From: Zygnema cylindricum
Taxonomy: Eukaryota > Streptophyta > Zygnematophyceae > Zygnematales > Zygnemataceae
Reading direction: 5' to 3'
Length of the DNA: 60,000 bases
Assembly: GCA_037447655.1 (NCBI GenBank)
Contig: JBBHKE010001612.1
Coordinates: 168,708-228,707, forward strand
The notes below the pieces were generated by a model. That model had not been told where the DNA came from. It made no database searches and saw only the letters and a program-made list of their open reading frames with translations. This document shows, piece by piece, positions 23,040 through 34,827 of this stretch; position 1 is the stretch's first letter; each line of letters begins with the position of its first letter. The position numbers and the translations under genes are program-made.

Positions 23040-23916
23040 TGACGCAGTACTCCCCTCCTTTTGCCGGACTTCTGGAGTCATCGGCCAGGTAGAAATTCCG
23101 TACCAGGCTGCAGTTTCGGCAGTATTGGACGCCATGGGTGGCGAGCCAATGCCCGCCATTTCAGAGGTCCCTTGGCAATACGTCGTGGCAGCCCGAGCAA
23201 CATTCCCGGCTAGGCCGGGAATGATTATTTCACTACGTGACCCACTCTCGGTCATGTTCAATCTTCTGCAAGAAGAATAACGAATGCAGAATCCGGACCA
23301 TGTAACAACCTCATGAATTTCGAGCGTAAGCCTAGTGAAACAGCACCCGCTTTACGAGCCCGTATGGAAACCTTGCAAGAAGCCCTTCCCGATTTAATGT
23401 CAGATGCGGAAGCTGTCCAGAAATTTGTCGGACAGTTTCCTGCCCAATCTAACAAATTTATTAAAGCTCACCTGAGTCAGTTATACGGCCTGAAATTCAC
23501 TTTTGAGCAGGCCGCCCAATACGCAATTGAATATGAGATGCAAAGGTGTTGGTGGGATGCTCATGACCGTTAGAAAGTCGCTTTATCCACCTCCCCCACC
23601 AAGCAACCCATGGTCGAACAATAGGCCTCCAAAGTTGCCTGCCATGAGGGCTCCACCATTTAACCCTGTAAGCAGGTTGTGTTTCCGTTGCGGGGAAATA
23701 GGGCATGAAGCCCGCATGTGTCCAGATAAGACGGCCACATGCACTCACTGTCAGCACACGGGACATTACGTCCATCGTTTTCATATAAAGAACCCGAAAT
23801 TTTCTTACCATAACCAAAGTAAGAGTGGTGGCATTCGCGCTCGATCTGTAAAACCGGTTCTACCAGTTAAAGAACCGGAGAAAGACATCACTCCTCTTAA
23901 AGTATCTCGGAAATAG
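23040..23916 (+). pseudogene. Retrotransposon Gag with zinc knuckles (frameshifted)
   Basis: A Gag-like segment (about 23040-23573) contains FERKPSETAPALRARMETLQ and DLMSDAEAVQKFVGQF, the shape of a Ty3/Gypsy-type retrotransposon Gag. The frame then shifts to the overlapping frame at 23503-23916. This carries a CCHC knuckle, CFRCGEIGHEARMC (C-X2-C-X4-H-X4-C), and a second knuckle, CTHCQHTGHYVHRF, whose last Cys is replaced by Phe. The break between frames and an early stop at 23278 show decay. The upstream frame 22503-22957 is Ser/Pro-rich and not recognised. Confidence 0.7.
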
Positions 23917-24255
23917 AGGGAGTGGTTAGAAATGCAAGAGCAAATGGCTGCCATGATGAAGGAACAATTTGTAACCTTCATGACCCAAATGAAACCCCAA
24001 CTTACGCGAATGGCTCGCACCGTTTTACATATGCCCACTTTGGCGGGTCGTGTCTTACGAGATTCTACCGCCTAACAACGGGCGGCTATGTTCGATAAAT
24101 GTTCGACCGATCACAACCATGACAGCAAAACTCCTAACACTCGCATTCTTTTGTCATTCACAAAAGAACCTTCTCCTCCCTTACCTGAAACCGCTTCAGC
24201 CATCGCTGCCGAAGCTCGTAATATGGTGGATTGAACAATCTATGAAGCACATCGC

Positions 24256-25000
24256 GTGAAAAAACGCTTGTGCATTTTGTCCACCATGGATTTCGACGCT
24301 CCCTCTACCTCCAATAGTGCTGCTGCGGTTGCCGCCCTACAAGCATTGCAGCTCAACAGAAATCAGGCGGCTGTTCAGCCTATTTCGGTGGAGGTGCCAT
24401 GTACCCTTCATCCCTTTATCAGTTTTTTGGATAAAGGAAAGGGTTCATTATTGATCAACGGTGTAGCTCTTTCCCTTCCCCTCATGAATACGGGTGCAAA
24501 GCCGGTGATATTGGGCTCCACCTTTGCACTTAAGCTTGATCTAACCCCGGACAAGCTTTAGCCCACCTCAACTCGCTTGCTAATGTTAGCGGGTACAACT
24601 GAGCCGGTACTTGGAATCACTGAAAAACCTCTAGTCTTTCAATTTGAGAATGGAACGGCCACGGATTTTTCAGAGGTCTTAGCTCAAGCCTTGGTCACAA
24701 AATGTAGTGACTATGAATGCTTAGTTGGACAAGACGTTATATTGTGTGTAGAGGATAGAGTTGACATGCACGACTGGACGGTTTTTTACACACCCAATCA
24801 CTTTCCTGAGCGAAAAATCAGTCTCCCACTTGTTTCGGCACGGAAACCATTACCTATCACGGCTCATTCAGCTATCGCACTTTCGGCTTATGCTAGTATC
24901 GACACATTGGATACTAACATCTCTCCACACCTTCTCCGGATTGTCACAATGGTTGCTAATATGATGTTGAGTTTACAGGGTACATATTCGATGACGATCC
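24256..25000 (+). pseudogene. Retroviral-type aspartic protease remnant
   Basis: The frame 24256-24561 contains a stretch ending in LPLMNTGAKPVILG. This fits the hydrophobic-D-T-G-A core of retrotransposon proteases with the catalytic Asp changed to Asn. A TAG at 24559 interrupts; the next frame (24577-25284) continues with a CLVGQDVIL segment and then loses similarity. It follows the knuckle-bearing Gag by about 340 bases, as expected for gag-pro order. No RT follows before the LTR end. Confidence 0.55.
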
Positions 25001-25352
25001 ACGAGCACGCCAAGAATTGTGCTTCATATTATTTGCTAGATTTATCGCACGATTTGGATTCTATGCAGATGCTAATTACGGCAGAGGCTTCCAATTCGCA
25101 TCTCTGCGAGCGTTCCATTGTGTTGATTCGCGTCTCTACGAGCGTTCTCTTGTGTTGGGGCTCCAAGAGCTTGGGGGAGGGAATAAATGGTTCCCTTATT
25201 CGATCGCCCACTCACCTTCCACCTTTCCCTTTTCACATTGTCATATCTATTTTTTGTTTTGTATTATCATTATTTTTGCTTTGATACCGTTTCTACTCAA
25301 TAGCTGGTTGGGTTGCATGATTTTTGGTCCAATTAGACACATGCACGACACT

Positions 25353-26529
25353 TGTCATGCCGCATTATGTCAAGTCATTAATTTAGTTCATTTGTAGGAT
25401 TATCACTGGCTAAAGCCACAGTTATTCCGTTTAGGGTACGAATTATGCGTAGACACGGGAGTTATTGTGTACTTCGATTGGAGTGACGCCGGAAATTCCG
25501 CGGGTGGAAAAGAGGTACATATTTACGTGAACAAGAGTGACCGTACTTGAATATTTGTCGCAAATTTTGACTTCACGCGGCGGCTGACCGTTATAGAATT
25601 GGAAGTACGATTTTGGACAGTTGGCGCTGAAATGTGATAGGTTGAAGTTTAAGTCGTGATCTCTTAGAGGTTCACGCATTTCCATATAGATTAGGAAGGG
25701 TTTTAATCCATGGACAGTGAATTTTGAAATGTAGGCATATGGTCTTGGTCGCCTATTGGCCAAGACCTAAAGTAGGGGCAAATTGTACATATTATACTTT
25801 CACGCTAGTGGTAAGTTGAAGTTAGTCAAAGGTTAGTATTTAGTGAAATAAATTAGTTTTTTACTTTCATAATTTCATAGTACAGGAATTGGTTTTAGGA
25901 GATTTTGAAGCTTTCCGTCGTTTTCTTCTTCCCTAGTTTTTCTGTACGAATTATCCAAGCTTTCTCTGAGGTGTTTGCCTGCAGCTTATTAGCGCTTAGG
26001 CTTTCTCTTCACTATCATACCTTCTTGTAAAAGTCCTATAATTTACTTCACTTAGCTTAAACCAAGGTCTGCAAGGTTTCCCTTCATCAAACTCTTTTGG
26101 TGTGGATTTGGCCACATCCGACTTTTTTAGGTTGTGTATGAACCCATGTGAATGTATTCTGTGCATTAAGGCTTGACATTCTCATTTGCATATCTGTAGC
26201 CTTTTTCTGCAGTTTGGTGGCTTGCTGAAGTCGGTTATCTCGGATTCAGATTTTTCTATTGTTGGTTTTTGGTATCTATCTGTGGTGGTTTATTTATTTA
26301 AAATCTTAAACCTAACTCTTGTAAGGAATACATCCAGACAGTGGAACCTACTGGGTATCCATCGGCAGGAACCCTCATTCGGTCGCCCACTCACCTTCCA
26401 TTTTCCCTTTTTCACATTGTCATATCTATTTTTTGTTTTGTATTATCATTCTTTTTGCTTTGACACCGTTCCTGCTCGACAGCTGGTTGGGTTGCATGAT
26501 TTTTGGTCCAATTAGACACATGCACGACA
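25353..26529 (+). repeat. Complete LTR unit of the gag-protease element
   Basis: 1,177 bases with TG...CA ends. It matches 19888-20905 over its first kilobase (TTAATTTAGTTCATTTGTAGG, GATTGGAGTGACGCC, ACATATTTACGTGAACAAG, GAGGTGTTTGCCTGCAGC). Its last ~160 bases match 25188-25350. Confidence 0.75.
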
Positions 26530-28579
26530 AATTTTGTCTCTCACCTACACCGTTTTGTTCTAGGTTGTTTGGAACAGTCTTTTAATGTTGAACCCCTTCC
26601 TCTTTCAAAAATTCCTTAAACTCATTAAAGGTGTATTCCCCCCCTTTATCACTTCTCACTCTTTATAAGTGTCTCATAAAGCTTCTCACTCCATGCTTTA
26701 TACTTTGTAAAATAGGCAGAAGCCTCAGATTTGTTTTTCAGGAAATAGTCTCTAGAGTATCTAGAACAATCATTAGTGATAGTAAGCATAAATCTTTTCC
26801 TTCCAAATGATGGCACTTTGGCCGGTCCCCATATGTCAGTATGAACTAGATCTAAGACCTTTTCACCTTTATATGTTGCGGTTTTTGGGAAAGGCAATCT
26901 GTGGGACTTACCTTAAGCACATCCACTACTGTCATCCAAGGTCTCGATATCTCCAAAATGTATTCCCTCAACTACACCTATTTTTCCGTTTCTTTCAATC
27001 TATCTAGTTGCACATGTCCCTATCTTTTATGCCACATAATCAAATCACTTACACCTACATAGTTAACTCCTGTCTTTCCATTATTCAAATTCATCCTAAA
27101 CATTCCTTGGCTACCATTTTCACCTATGAAATACAGTTCATTCTCATAGCTAGCAACAAAGACTCCTTTCTTAGTACTAGTCTCAAAACCCTTATCATGT
27201 AAGACCGACGTAGAGATAAGATTTTTGTTCAACTTTGGAATAAAAAAAGCATCAAAGAAAGTGACTATGGATGTCAACTAAGACTTTTAGATTCAGAGAT
27301 CCCAGAAAACTAGTGGTTACTATTCTCCTATCCCCATACTCTATCTCCACAGTAAGGATCTTTCTGGTTTTGGTAAACAATTGTTTTTCTCTACACATAT
27401 GCATAGAGGCATCTCAAATCAAAAATCCATCCTTCTTCAAGAGCTTCTTTTACTCCACCGAAAGCACACTTCTGCCTCCTTGGAATCTTCGGCTCACCCT
27501 TCACCTCCAGCTCCTCGTTGAAGAGGAGTTCTCCAATCGTCGTCATCGCAATCCTCTCCCATGTATTGTGTTGCCACAAATACCTTTTTCTTTCCTGCGG
27601 TTGGTTTACCGATTTGCTCCTCTTTCAATCTTAGCTCTTTCAGTTTAGTACACTCCGCCATGTAATGTTCCGGCTTCTTACAAAAGTGACAAAGTCCCTT
27701 CGGAGGCCTTGATCCAGATTCGTATGACTGGTTTCCTCTTCCTCCTCCACCAAAGTTGCCATAAGGTTTTTTGGGATCGTTATCCCCCAAGTTAGTTCCA
27801 GCAGCCAATGCTTGAACAGTCTTCCCTCCTCTCCGCATCTTAATTGTACTTTCCCGAACCAAAATCATCACGACAACGGAGTTCCAAATCCATCCATGAT
27901 CTGGCAAATCGTGAATCGTGTTAACAATGTTTTCATAATCATCTGGAAGTTTTATTAACAAAGTATTTACCTTCTTTTTCTTCGTCTCCCTTTTCCCTGC
28001 AAACTCCAACTCTATATATATCTTGGCCAAGTCATTACAAAAGTCTAACATCTTTCCTTATTTTTAATAATGTGCTTGCACCTTGTGATGTGCCAGCTAC
28101 TGCTGCTGAATCGTACCACTCTTGTAAATGTTGACAAAATCCTCCCACAACTTGGTCGCCTTATCTGCATGAAGTCGAGGCGTAGCAACTACTTGAGTGA
28201 GACGCCCGGGAATAAAATGAGTTGCCACAGCGTTGTTGAAATCCCAAAATTTAGCATCATTTGCGTCGGTTTTATGAACATTCACTACCGGTACCGATCT
28301 AGTAGCTATCGGTGTGAGTTTCTCTTTCCCCTTCTCCTTCTATTTGTCTAACACGATGCTTTCTTCATCATCTTCTACCACCTCTGTCTACGCAGATCCT
28401 CTTGTTAATCTAGATCCTCTAAACCCATATAAAAATCCAAATTTTGCAGTTGGCCTCCGCACACGACCATTCATAATGCCGCATAGCCGTTTTTCAAACA
28501 ATGCACCTCTCATCATGGTTCCTAGTTTATGAACCTCGTTCTATTGAAAATAGGCACCTTAGAGGGTGGGCCCATAACT
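26530..28579 (-). pseudogene. Copia family 1 copy A: gag, protease, integrase 5' half
   Basis: Reading down from the PBS: gag starts with the ATG at 28575 and continues in broken frames (28285-28097; 28051-27494). A zinc knuckle CHFCKKPEHYMAEC lies near 27655-27695. The protease active-site region near 27405-27440 is frameshifted. The pre-integrase segment (27277-27020) ends in IMWHKR, followed by LPFPKTATYKGEK, VHTDIWGPAKVP and the SRYSR part of the integrase core (26897-26649). The coding trace is cut at 26530 by the 19888-26529 insertion and resumes at 19887. Multiple stops and shifts make it a pseudogene. Confidence 0.9.
28565..28579 (-). promoter_or_regulatory. Primer-binding site (half tRNA-iMet type)
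   Basis: Minus-strand sequence GTTATGGGCCCACC directly after the LTR end (CA at 28581-28580). It is complementary to the anticodon arm of plant-type initiator tRNA-Met (GGUGGGCCCAUAAC), one base off the 15-base form at 36332. The gag ATG (28575-28573) is the complement of the CAU anticodon. Confidence 0.75.
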
Positions 28580-29852
28580 TGTAATTTTGTGACCTCCATT
28601 GGCCCAAAGAATGTCTAGCTTATATAAATCTTTTACGATAATATTTGCCCGTTTGACTTTCCCACTGAATAAGTGCCACCTTTGCACGCAAATATTTTGA
28701 CCACCTTTACCTTTTATGAAAGCCCGACTCCCGTGAGTTGAACGCAAAAAGAATCAGTGGATTTACTCCTCTGAGCATTAAAGAATGGATAGCCAAAGAT
28801 AGCTTGTAAATATAAAAAGACTCTCAGAGAGAGGTACCTCAAAAAATTCTAATTCCTAAACTCCCTCTCTAAACCCCCTACTACTAGTGTACCCGACCAA
28901 TTAAAAGACTATAAGGTACAAAAAAGTACGGGTGTCATTATACTTCTTATACCGATATGGTACGGCATGGCTGTCTCGCTGCCATCCGTCAGTTCCTGAG
29001 GCGTAGTTGCTCCTTCCTCAATCTCCGTTGTCCACTCATGGCCTACCACGTGTCACCTGCCAAAATTAGCTCCTCAAACCTCCGAATGTCTACTCCGGTA
29101 AATCGGCTCTATTGTGAGCCGTTCAATCTGAGATTGATATTTGATTTCGTCCGTCGAAATGAAATATCGTTTCGTAAATTTCGTGCGGTCCGGATTTCCA
29201 TGTTCAATTTGTCCCGTAAGTTGTTAAATGAAACATATCGTGTTGTCCAAGTTTAAATAAATGTTGTACCCCATATACGTAATGCTTCATCGAGACCTAC
29301 AGGATAAGGCTGACGGCTATGCCGTACGGCGGTCATCCTGAAAGTCATAGGATCATATTCTTGACTTGGCGGTCATGCGGAAGGTCATAGGATCAAATAC
29401 TAGACCTGACGACCCATCTTTTGCAGAGGGTTGTCTCTTCTGTTGACTTAACTTGTCTTTGTGTCTGCTTGTGAAGCCATGGGTGTGTCTGCTTGCGAAG
29501 CCATGGGTGCCTGGCAGTCCTTAATGACTACGACAAGTATGAGAACCGTAGTAAGACCATAGACTGAAGAGATAGAAGATAAAAAATATCTTTTTGAACA
29601 AACAACACACACTAGGATAAAATCCTGGGTCCGTCAAACCTTTTTGGTAACTCTACCAAAATCTGCCATCCTGTCTCTTTAGGCAACTTAGGCAACCATG
29701 GCTCTAACTCCCTCTCCAATCTTCAGTGACTGCCACAAGTGTGGGGACTTGAGAGAGAAGTTGGAGGGAGGCTGATAGTGTTACCTTTATGCCTTTTATT
29801 TTACAATCTTAATACCTAGAAAATACTAAAAGAAAACCATTAGTTTCTACAC
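28580..29852 (-). repeat. Family 1 LTR shared by copies A and B
   Basis: Minus-strand start TGTAGAAACTAATGG at 29852, end CA at 28580; about 1.27 kb. Upstream (29853-29861) is a purine run AAAGGGAG, the polypurine tract of copy B, whose RNase H region ends just before it. Downstream is the PBS and gag of copy A. One LTR therefore serves as 3' LTR for B and 5' LTR for A. It contains a GTGTCTGCTTG tandem duplication (29461-29508). Confidence 0.8.
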
Positions 29853-31470
29853 TCCCTTTATTTTCTAGTCACCTTTTCATTTGAGTCCACACTTCTCCCT
29901 ACAAAAAAAATAATTTAGGAGAGGGGACAAGTTTAGTCCTCAAATCTGCTACCATTTCATTATCTTGTCTGTATTCTAAACTGATAATTTTGTTTTCTAC
30001 CTTCTTCCTAACAAAGCTAAGTCTAATGTCCATGTATTTGGCTTTAAATTGGTGTTTAAGATTGGCAGCAATTGCAATGGCTGCCTGATTATCACAAAAG
30101 ATTTTCTGCACACCACTCTTAAGATGACTAAGCTCACCAGGCAAAGACTCTACCCACATGAATTCTTTTATAGCAGAGTAAAAAGCCATATGCTCTCCCT
30201 CTATTGTGGATTGAGCAATAACCTTTTGTTGCTTGCTGCTCCAGAAACATTCACCATCTCCCACGTATAATACATATCCACACATAAACCTCCTCATAAA
30301 AGCATCCTCATAACTGGCATCACTTTAAGTGGTGATGTCAGTGTTATCCCCACCAAAATGCAACCATAGATTTCTAGTCCCAATCAAATATCTAAGAACT
30401 CTCTTTGGTGCCTCCCAATTTCTTTTAGTGGGAGCATTTAGACTCTGACTCAATAATCCTACAGCTGTGGCTAAATCAGATCTCGTACGGTTCATAAAGT
30501 AAATTAAGCTTCCTACTACTTGCCTGTAATAAATAGTCTCCATGAATTTGTGCTCTTCAAGTCCTAGTTCATCGTCCAATATCATGACTTCCCCTTCAAA
30601 ACTCCCCTCATTTCCTTTTTTTGGTTCCATTGTGGTTGTACAACTATAGGTCTTGTTCATTTGAAACTTTTTGAGCATGTTTCTACTGGCCAATTTCTGA
30701 GTTAAGCGAATTATTGTTTGATCCCTATCTCTCTCTACCTCAATTCCCAAAATATATCTTGCCTCCCCCATATCTTTTATCTTAAATCTCCTTTTTAGAT
30801 CCGTTTTTAGTTTATTAATTTTATCCATAGACATACTTAAAACAAGCAAATCATCAACATAAATTGCAATGAAAATAATTCTTTCCTCATCTTGAAACAA
30901 ATAAGTTGAGTGATCTGAGCTCATCTCAATATATCTCAAACCTGTAAGAAACTCATCGAGCTTCTTATTCCATTGTCAAGGTGCATGTTTCAGCCCATAA
31001 AAAGATTTGATCAATCAGCATACCTTGCTCTCCTCCCCTTGCTCAACAATCCCTTTAGGTTGTCGCATAAAAATCTCCTTTACCACTCTCTATGTAATAA
31101 GGTCGTCTTGATGTCTATTTGATGCACTTCGATGTCTTTTGCAGTCGCCAAACTGAGAAGTATCCGGGCGGAGGGAAACTGGTTGACCGAGGCAAATGTC
31201 TCTTCGTATGTAATTCCCTCTTTTTGAGTAAATCTCTTTGCCTTTAACCGAGCCTTGTAGTGCTCAATGGTGTTATCTGGGTTAAGTTTCAGTTCAAATA
31301 CCCACTTACAACTCGATTGGATTTCGATTACAAGGACAGTCCACTAGCTCTCATGTATCAGCAGCCATAATTGAAGCCATCTCCTCATTAATGGTTGTCT
31401 TCCACCAGTTCCTCTCAAAACATTTCATCGCCTCACCATAAGTTTGGGGTTTATTGGGGTGAGACAGTTT
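29853..31470 (-). pseudogene. Copia family 1 copy B: RT and RNase H
   Basis: From 31470 down: the linker, then the RT N-terminal part (broken), then a frame 30939-30325 carrying the catalytic IYVDDLLVL, a KDMGEARYILGIEVERD block and VVGSLIYFMNRTRSDLATAV. RNase H follows (30297-29899) with KQQKVIAQSTIEGEHMAF, IFCDNQAAIAIA and DIRLSFVRKKVE. The polypurine tract and LTR come next. Several stops and shifts separate the frames, for example near 30975-31090 in the RT. The RT palm is otherwise well preserved. Confidence 0.9.
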
Positions 31471-32037
31471 TTTGGTCTAAGGATATTTCTGTACCAAAAA
31501 TTGTTTATGATCATTTTTTGGTAATTTTATTTGAGGACTGCTCTCATATCTGTTGGCAAAATTATTTGAAATTTTGAATGTGTGTTCCTCCTTGTAATTT
31601 TAACGTTGTCACGAATTTGGAGGCCTAGTGTGTGCCCAATCTGTGTTTTACTTCATTGTGAAGTTAGTCTGGTTTATCAAATTTATAGTATACTATTTTT
31701 TTGCAACTTTGACTGGATGATGTGATAATTCTGTTTGGTATTTTTATATGAAAATTTTTGAGAATACTTAATGACCTATAAACTATTTGTTTATGTAGTT
31801 TTTGCCTGTTTTGTAATTTTTGTGGAATTTTGAGTACTGCTCGGGTGAGCAAATTCAGTGATTCTTTTTGCGTTTGACTCAGGGGAGTCTTGTCCTCACA
31901 AGGGTGAGAGTGGTCAGAATATTTGTGTGCCTGGGTGGCGCTTATTCAGCGGGAAAGTAGAAAGGGCAAATATTATCCTAGAGGCTTTACATAGGCTGCT
32001 CATTCTGTGGGTCAATGGAGACCACAGAATTTCAGAT

Positions 32038-33260
32038 GGATCTGAATAATACCTGTTGGAGGAGTATTATGGAGGGCTACTTCAAGTTGAGGAAGCTAAT
32101 GGATGTGGTGGATGCGACATGTGCTGAATCATCGGTTGGAGGGGAGGAGAAGAACCTTGAGTGTTTAGGGATTATCAAGCTATCATTGACCAAGGAACTT
32201 GTAATGACTTACCTTGATTTGAAAATACAACTGAATTATGAAAGTGGTTAGAACGTATATATCAAAAGACTTTTGTGTATCACTGGATGAGTAGAGTTAC
32301 AAAAATAGTTGAATATAAGTATGTTGGAGGCAGCATGTTGAAATATTGCCTTAGTTTGCAAAGATTGTTTGTAGAAAATTATATTGTAAGAGGAAACTTT
32401 ACAAATGCTCAAAAAGATTTTTTGTTAATGAAAGGATTACCCAAGGAATATAGGTGTGTTTTAAATAGGTTAAACCAATTTGATAAAAAGGATTGGAACT
32501 TACCTTTAGCAATCGAATTTGTTTTAGATAAAGAGGATAATATAGACGCTTTAAATGATAGGGGGAATTTTCAGGGTGTTAGATCACAGTTTCAGAAAAA
32601 TAGAAAAAGTTAAAAATTAGAAAATTGTTTTTACTGTAATGATTTAGGGCATACCTTCAATGATTTAGGGCATACCTTCAGAGTATGTCCGTTATATAAA
32701 AGTGCATGTGTCACAGGAAATTTTCGAAACGGATGGGATGACAATCGAGTTCGACCCCCTACACGAAGGGTCACACTTCCAGTCAAAGAATTTGTATACT
32801 TGCCGACTGTTGTTTTTCAAAATATGGAAAATGAGGAAGGAAGGGAAAAAATTGTTGACAACAGAAATGGAGTGGAGAAAGAGGTGATAGAAAAGGATTC
32901 GGTCTCTGTCAATTTTTCCGGCGAGAAATTGGTGAGTGATAAAGATTTACAAGTGGAACTGGTGAGTGATAAAGATTTACAAGTGGAAGAGGTTATTGAA
33001 GTGAGAATAGTTGGAGGAAGTGGAAACTGAAAAAAAATTGCATGAGGAGATTATTGTACTTAGAGAAGGAGAGAGAAAAAGTGTTCATAAAATTGGAGTA
33101 AGAGAGGAAGTTTATAATATTGAAAAAGAAAATAAAAGTTCAAAAATTGAGAGAATACCAAAATTCATTAAGAAAACAAAGAAAAGAAGTAGAATTCAAA
33201 AGATCAACCGTAGAAGGAAACATGTGCAAAAAGTGGTCAAAATAAAATATCGTGAAAAGT
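32038..33260 (+). pseudogene. Copia Gag of the mosaic element
   Basis: Starts at an ATG right after the LTR-like segment. The segment 32275-32613 contains KIVEYKYVGGSMLKYC and LLMKGLPKEYRCVL, parallel to family 2 Gag (IWDYKYTGGDMNSYC; ILMRGLPTEYRGAA). A zinc knuckle region (CFYCNDLGHTF...RVC near 32625-32690) carries an internal 21-base duplication repeating NDLGHTF. The tail (32800-33260) is Glu/Lys-rich with a 30-base duplication that doubles LVSDKDLQVE. There are stops near 32249 and 32611 and frame changes. No pol domains follow. Confidence 0.75.
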
Positions 33261-33585
33261 AATTTTATGGAGGTGGTTACCTTTGATATTCACTAATTTT
33301 TATGGAATTTCCGATTTAGCATTTTGAATTTTGAAATTGGTTCAAGAGGAAGTTATTATTTTTGAAGACCTAGAAAGAGGCAGCGGAAGCAATGGTGTGT
33401 TTAAGAAGGATGGATTTTGGAAGACATGGCAGCATGCAATTGAAGCAGTGGTGACGTCAGCAGAAGCAGTGGTGACTTTTGAACGAAAAAAAAATGGGTA
33501 AATTTGGGGGTACGGAAACATACAGAAAAAAAATGGCACGCTGCGTATTTTATAACGGCTGCACGAAACTAAATTTTCGGGGGAG

Positions 33586-34827
33586 TGTTGTTTTGAAAAG
33601 TTGTTTTCGTGCGTACGCGACATTTTGTGCGCACGCGACGTTTCGCGTGCGTAATATATTATCGAAAGTAATGTGGTGGTTCGAATGGATTTGCGGATTG
33701 GGGGAGTAAATGTACGAGTAAAATTAAAGGGACGTGAGGGAGTAATTGAGTGGCGCGCAATGCGTTAAGAAATGGACGGCGGATTGCGACGCGATCCGAT
33801 GTGAAATATACGAGATGTACGTCGCCAGTACGGAGCATTTAATTTGGACAAATGTACTTTATATGCGACAAGCGACGTTTATAACAAATGACGTGTACTA
33901 TATTTGTGACAAGCCGCATTTATTGCAAAGGACGCGACCACGGTACGGAAATGATATTGGTTGTACAATTATAATTTTCGTTTGGATTTTTGTGACCACG
34001 TGGCGCGACATCGAGGGTGTCGAATAAAAGCTATAGACGGCGCCGTTGATTTTCAAGTAGTGGGGACGCGAAATCGCGTCAAATCACACGATGCATAATT
34101 TTGGACGTCCCAGATTCGTTTACAAGATTCGTGGAGTCTTGTTGACTTAGTCACAATGAATCAGCATACGATTTTGTGAGATTGCGTGTAATTGTAAATT
34201 TTTACAACATTGGTTTGTCTTTATTTGTATTAGTTAATAGTGTAGATTTACTCATTCTGACAAGCCTCGAAGTATTCGGGTATAATAACATTAATAGAGG
34301 TAGCTTGTAGATTGCGTACGGCTGGTATGCCTCCGTACACTCAGTAATGAGCCCTAGTGTATATTTGTAGGACTTAGTCATTTTTGGTCCAAGGAACTTT
34401 CTGTAGCAAAAACTGTTTATGGTCATTTTTTGGTAATTTTATCAGAGGATTGCTCTCAAATTTGATGGCAAAATTATCTGAAATTTTTCATGTGTGTTCC
34501 TCCCTGTAATTTTAATATTTTCATAGATTTTGAGGCCTATTATGTGCCTGATATGTGTTTTACTTCATTGTGAAGTTAGTCTGATTTATCAAAGTTATAG
34601 TATACTGTTTTTCTGCAAATTTGACTGGATGATGTGATAGTTCTGTTTGTTATTTTTACATGAAAATTTGTGAGAATACTTAATGACTTAGAAACTATTT
34701 TTTAATGTAGTTTCAGCTTGTTTTGTTATTTCTGTAGAATTTTGAGTGGATTCAAAGTAGGTTGTTTCAGGGTAGTTTGTGGTGCTTTCGAGGGTAAATC
34801 CATGGCTAAAAATGGCTATGGACAACA
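33586..34827 (+). repeat. 3' LTR of the mosaic element (family 2-like)
   Basis: Begins TGTTGTTTTG directly after a GGGGGAG purine run and ends CAACA. Its second half shares the family 2 LTR layout (ACTTCATTGTGAAGTTAGTC, AGGACTTAG). As in family 2, an ATG lies near its end (34801: ATG GCT AAA AAT GGC). Confidence 0.65.

Larger units (their letters stand above)
31471..34827 (+). mobile_element. Mosaic gag-only LTR element inside copy B
   Basis: Plus-strand unit that interrupts copy B. Parts: 31481-31838, an LTR fragment matching 34388-34745; 31839-32037, the end of a family 1-type LTR (matches 57117-57321); a gag-only internal region (32038-33260); a polypurine run GGGGGAG ending 33585; and a 3' LTR 33586-34827 starting TGTTGTTTTG and ending CAACA, like family 2. 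No protease, integrase or RT is present, so it resembles a TR-GAG type non-autonomous element. Copy B lost most of its protease-to-linker region at this site. Confidence 0.7.

Noticed and set aside
30049-30270. Plus-strand frame over copy B
   Set aside because: Antisense shadow of the RNase H region.
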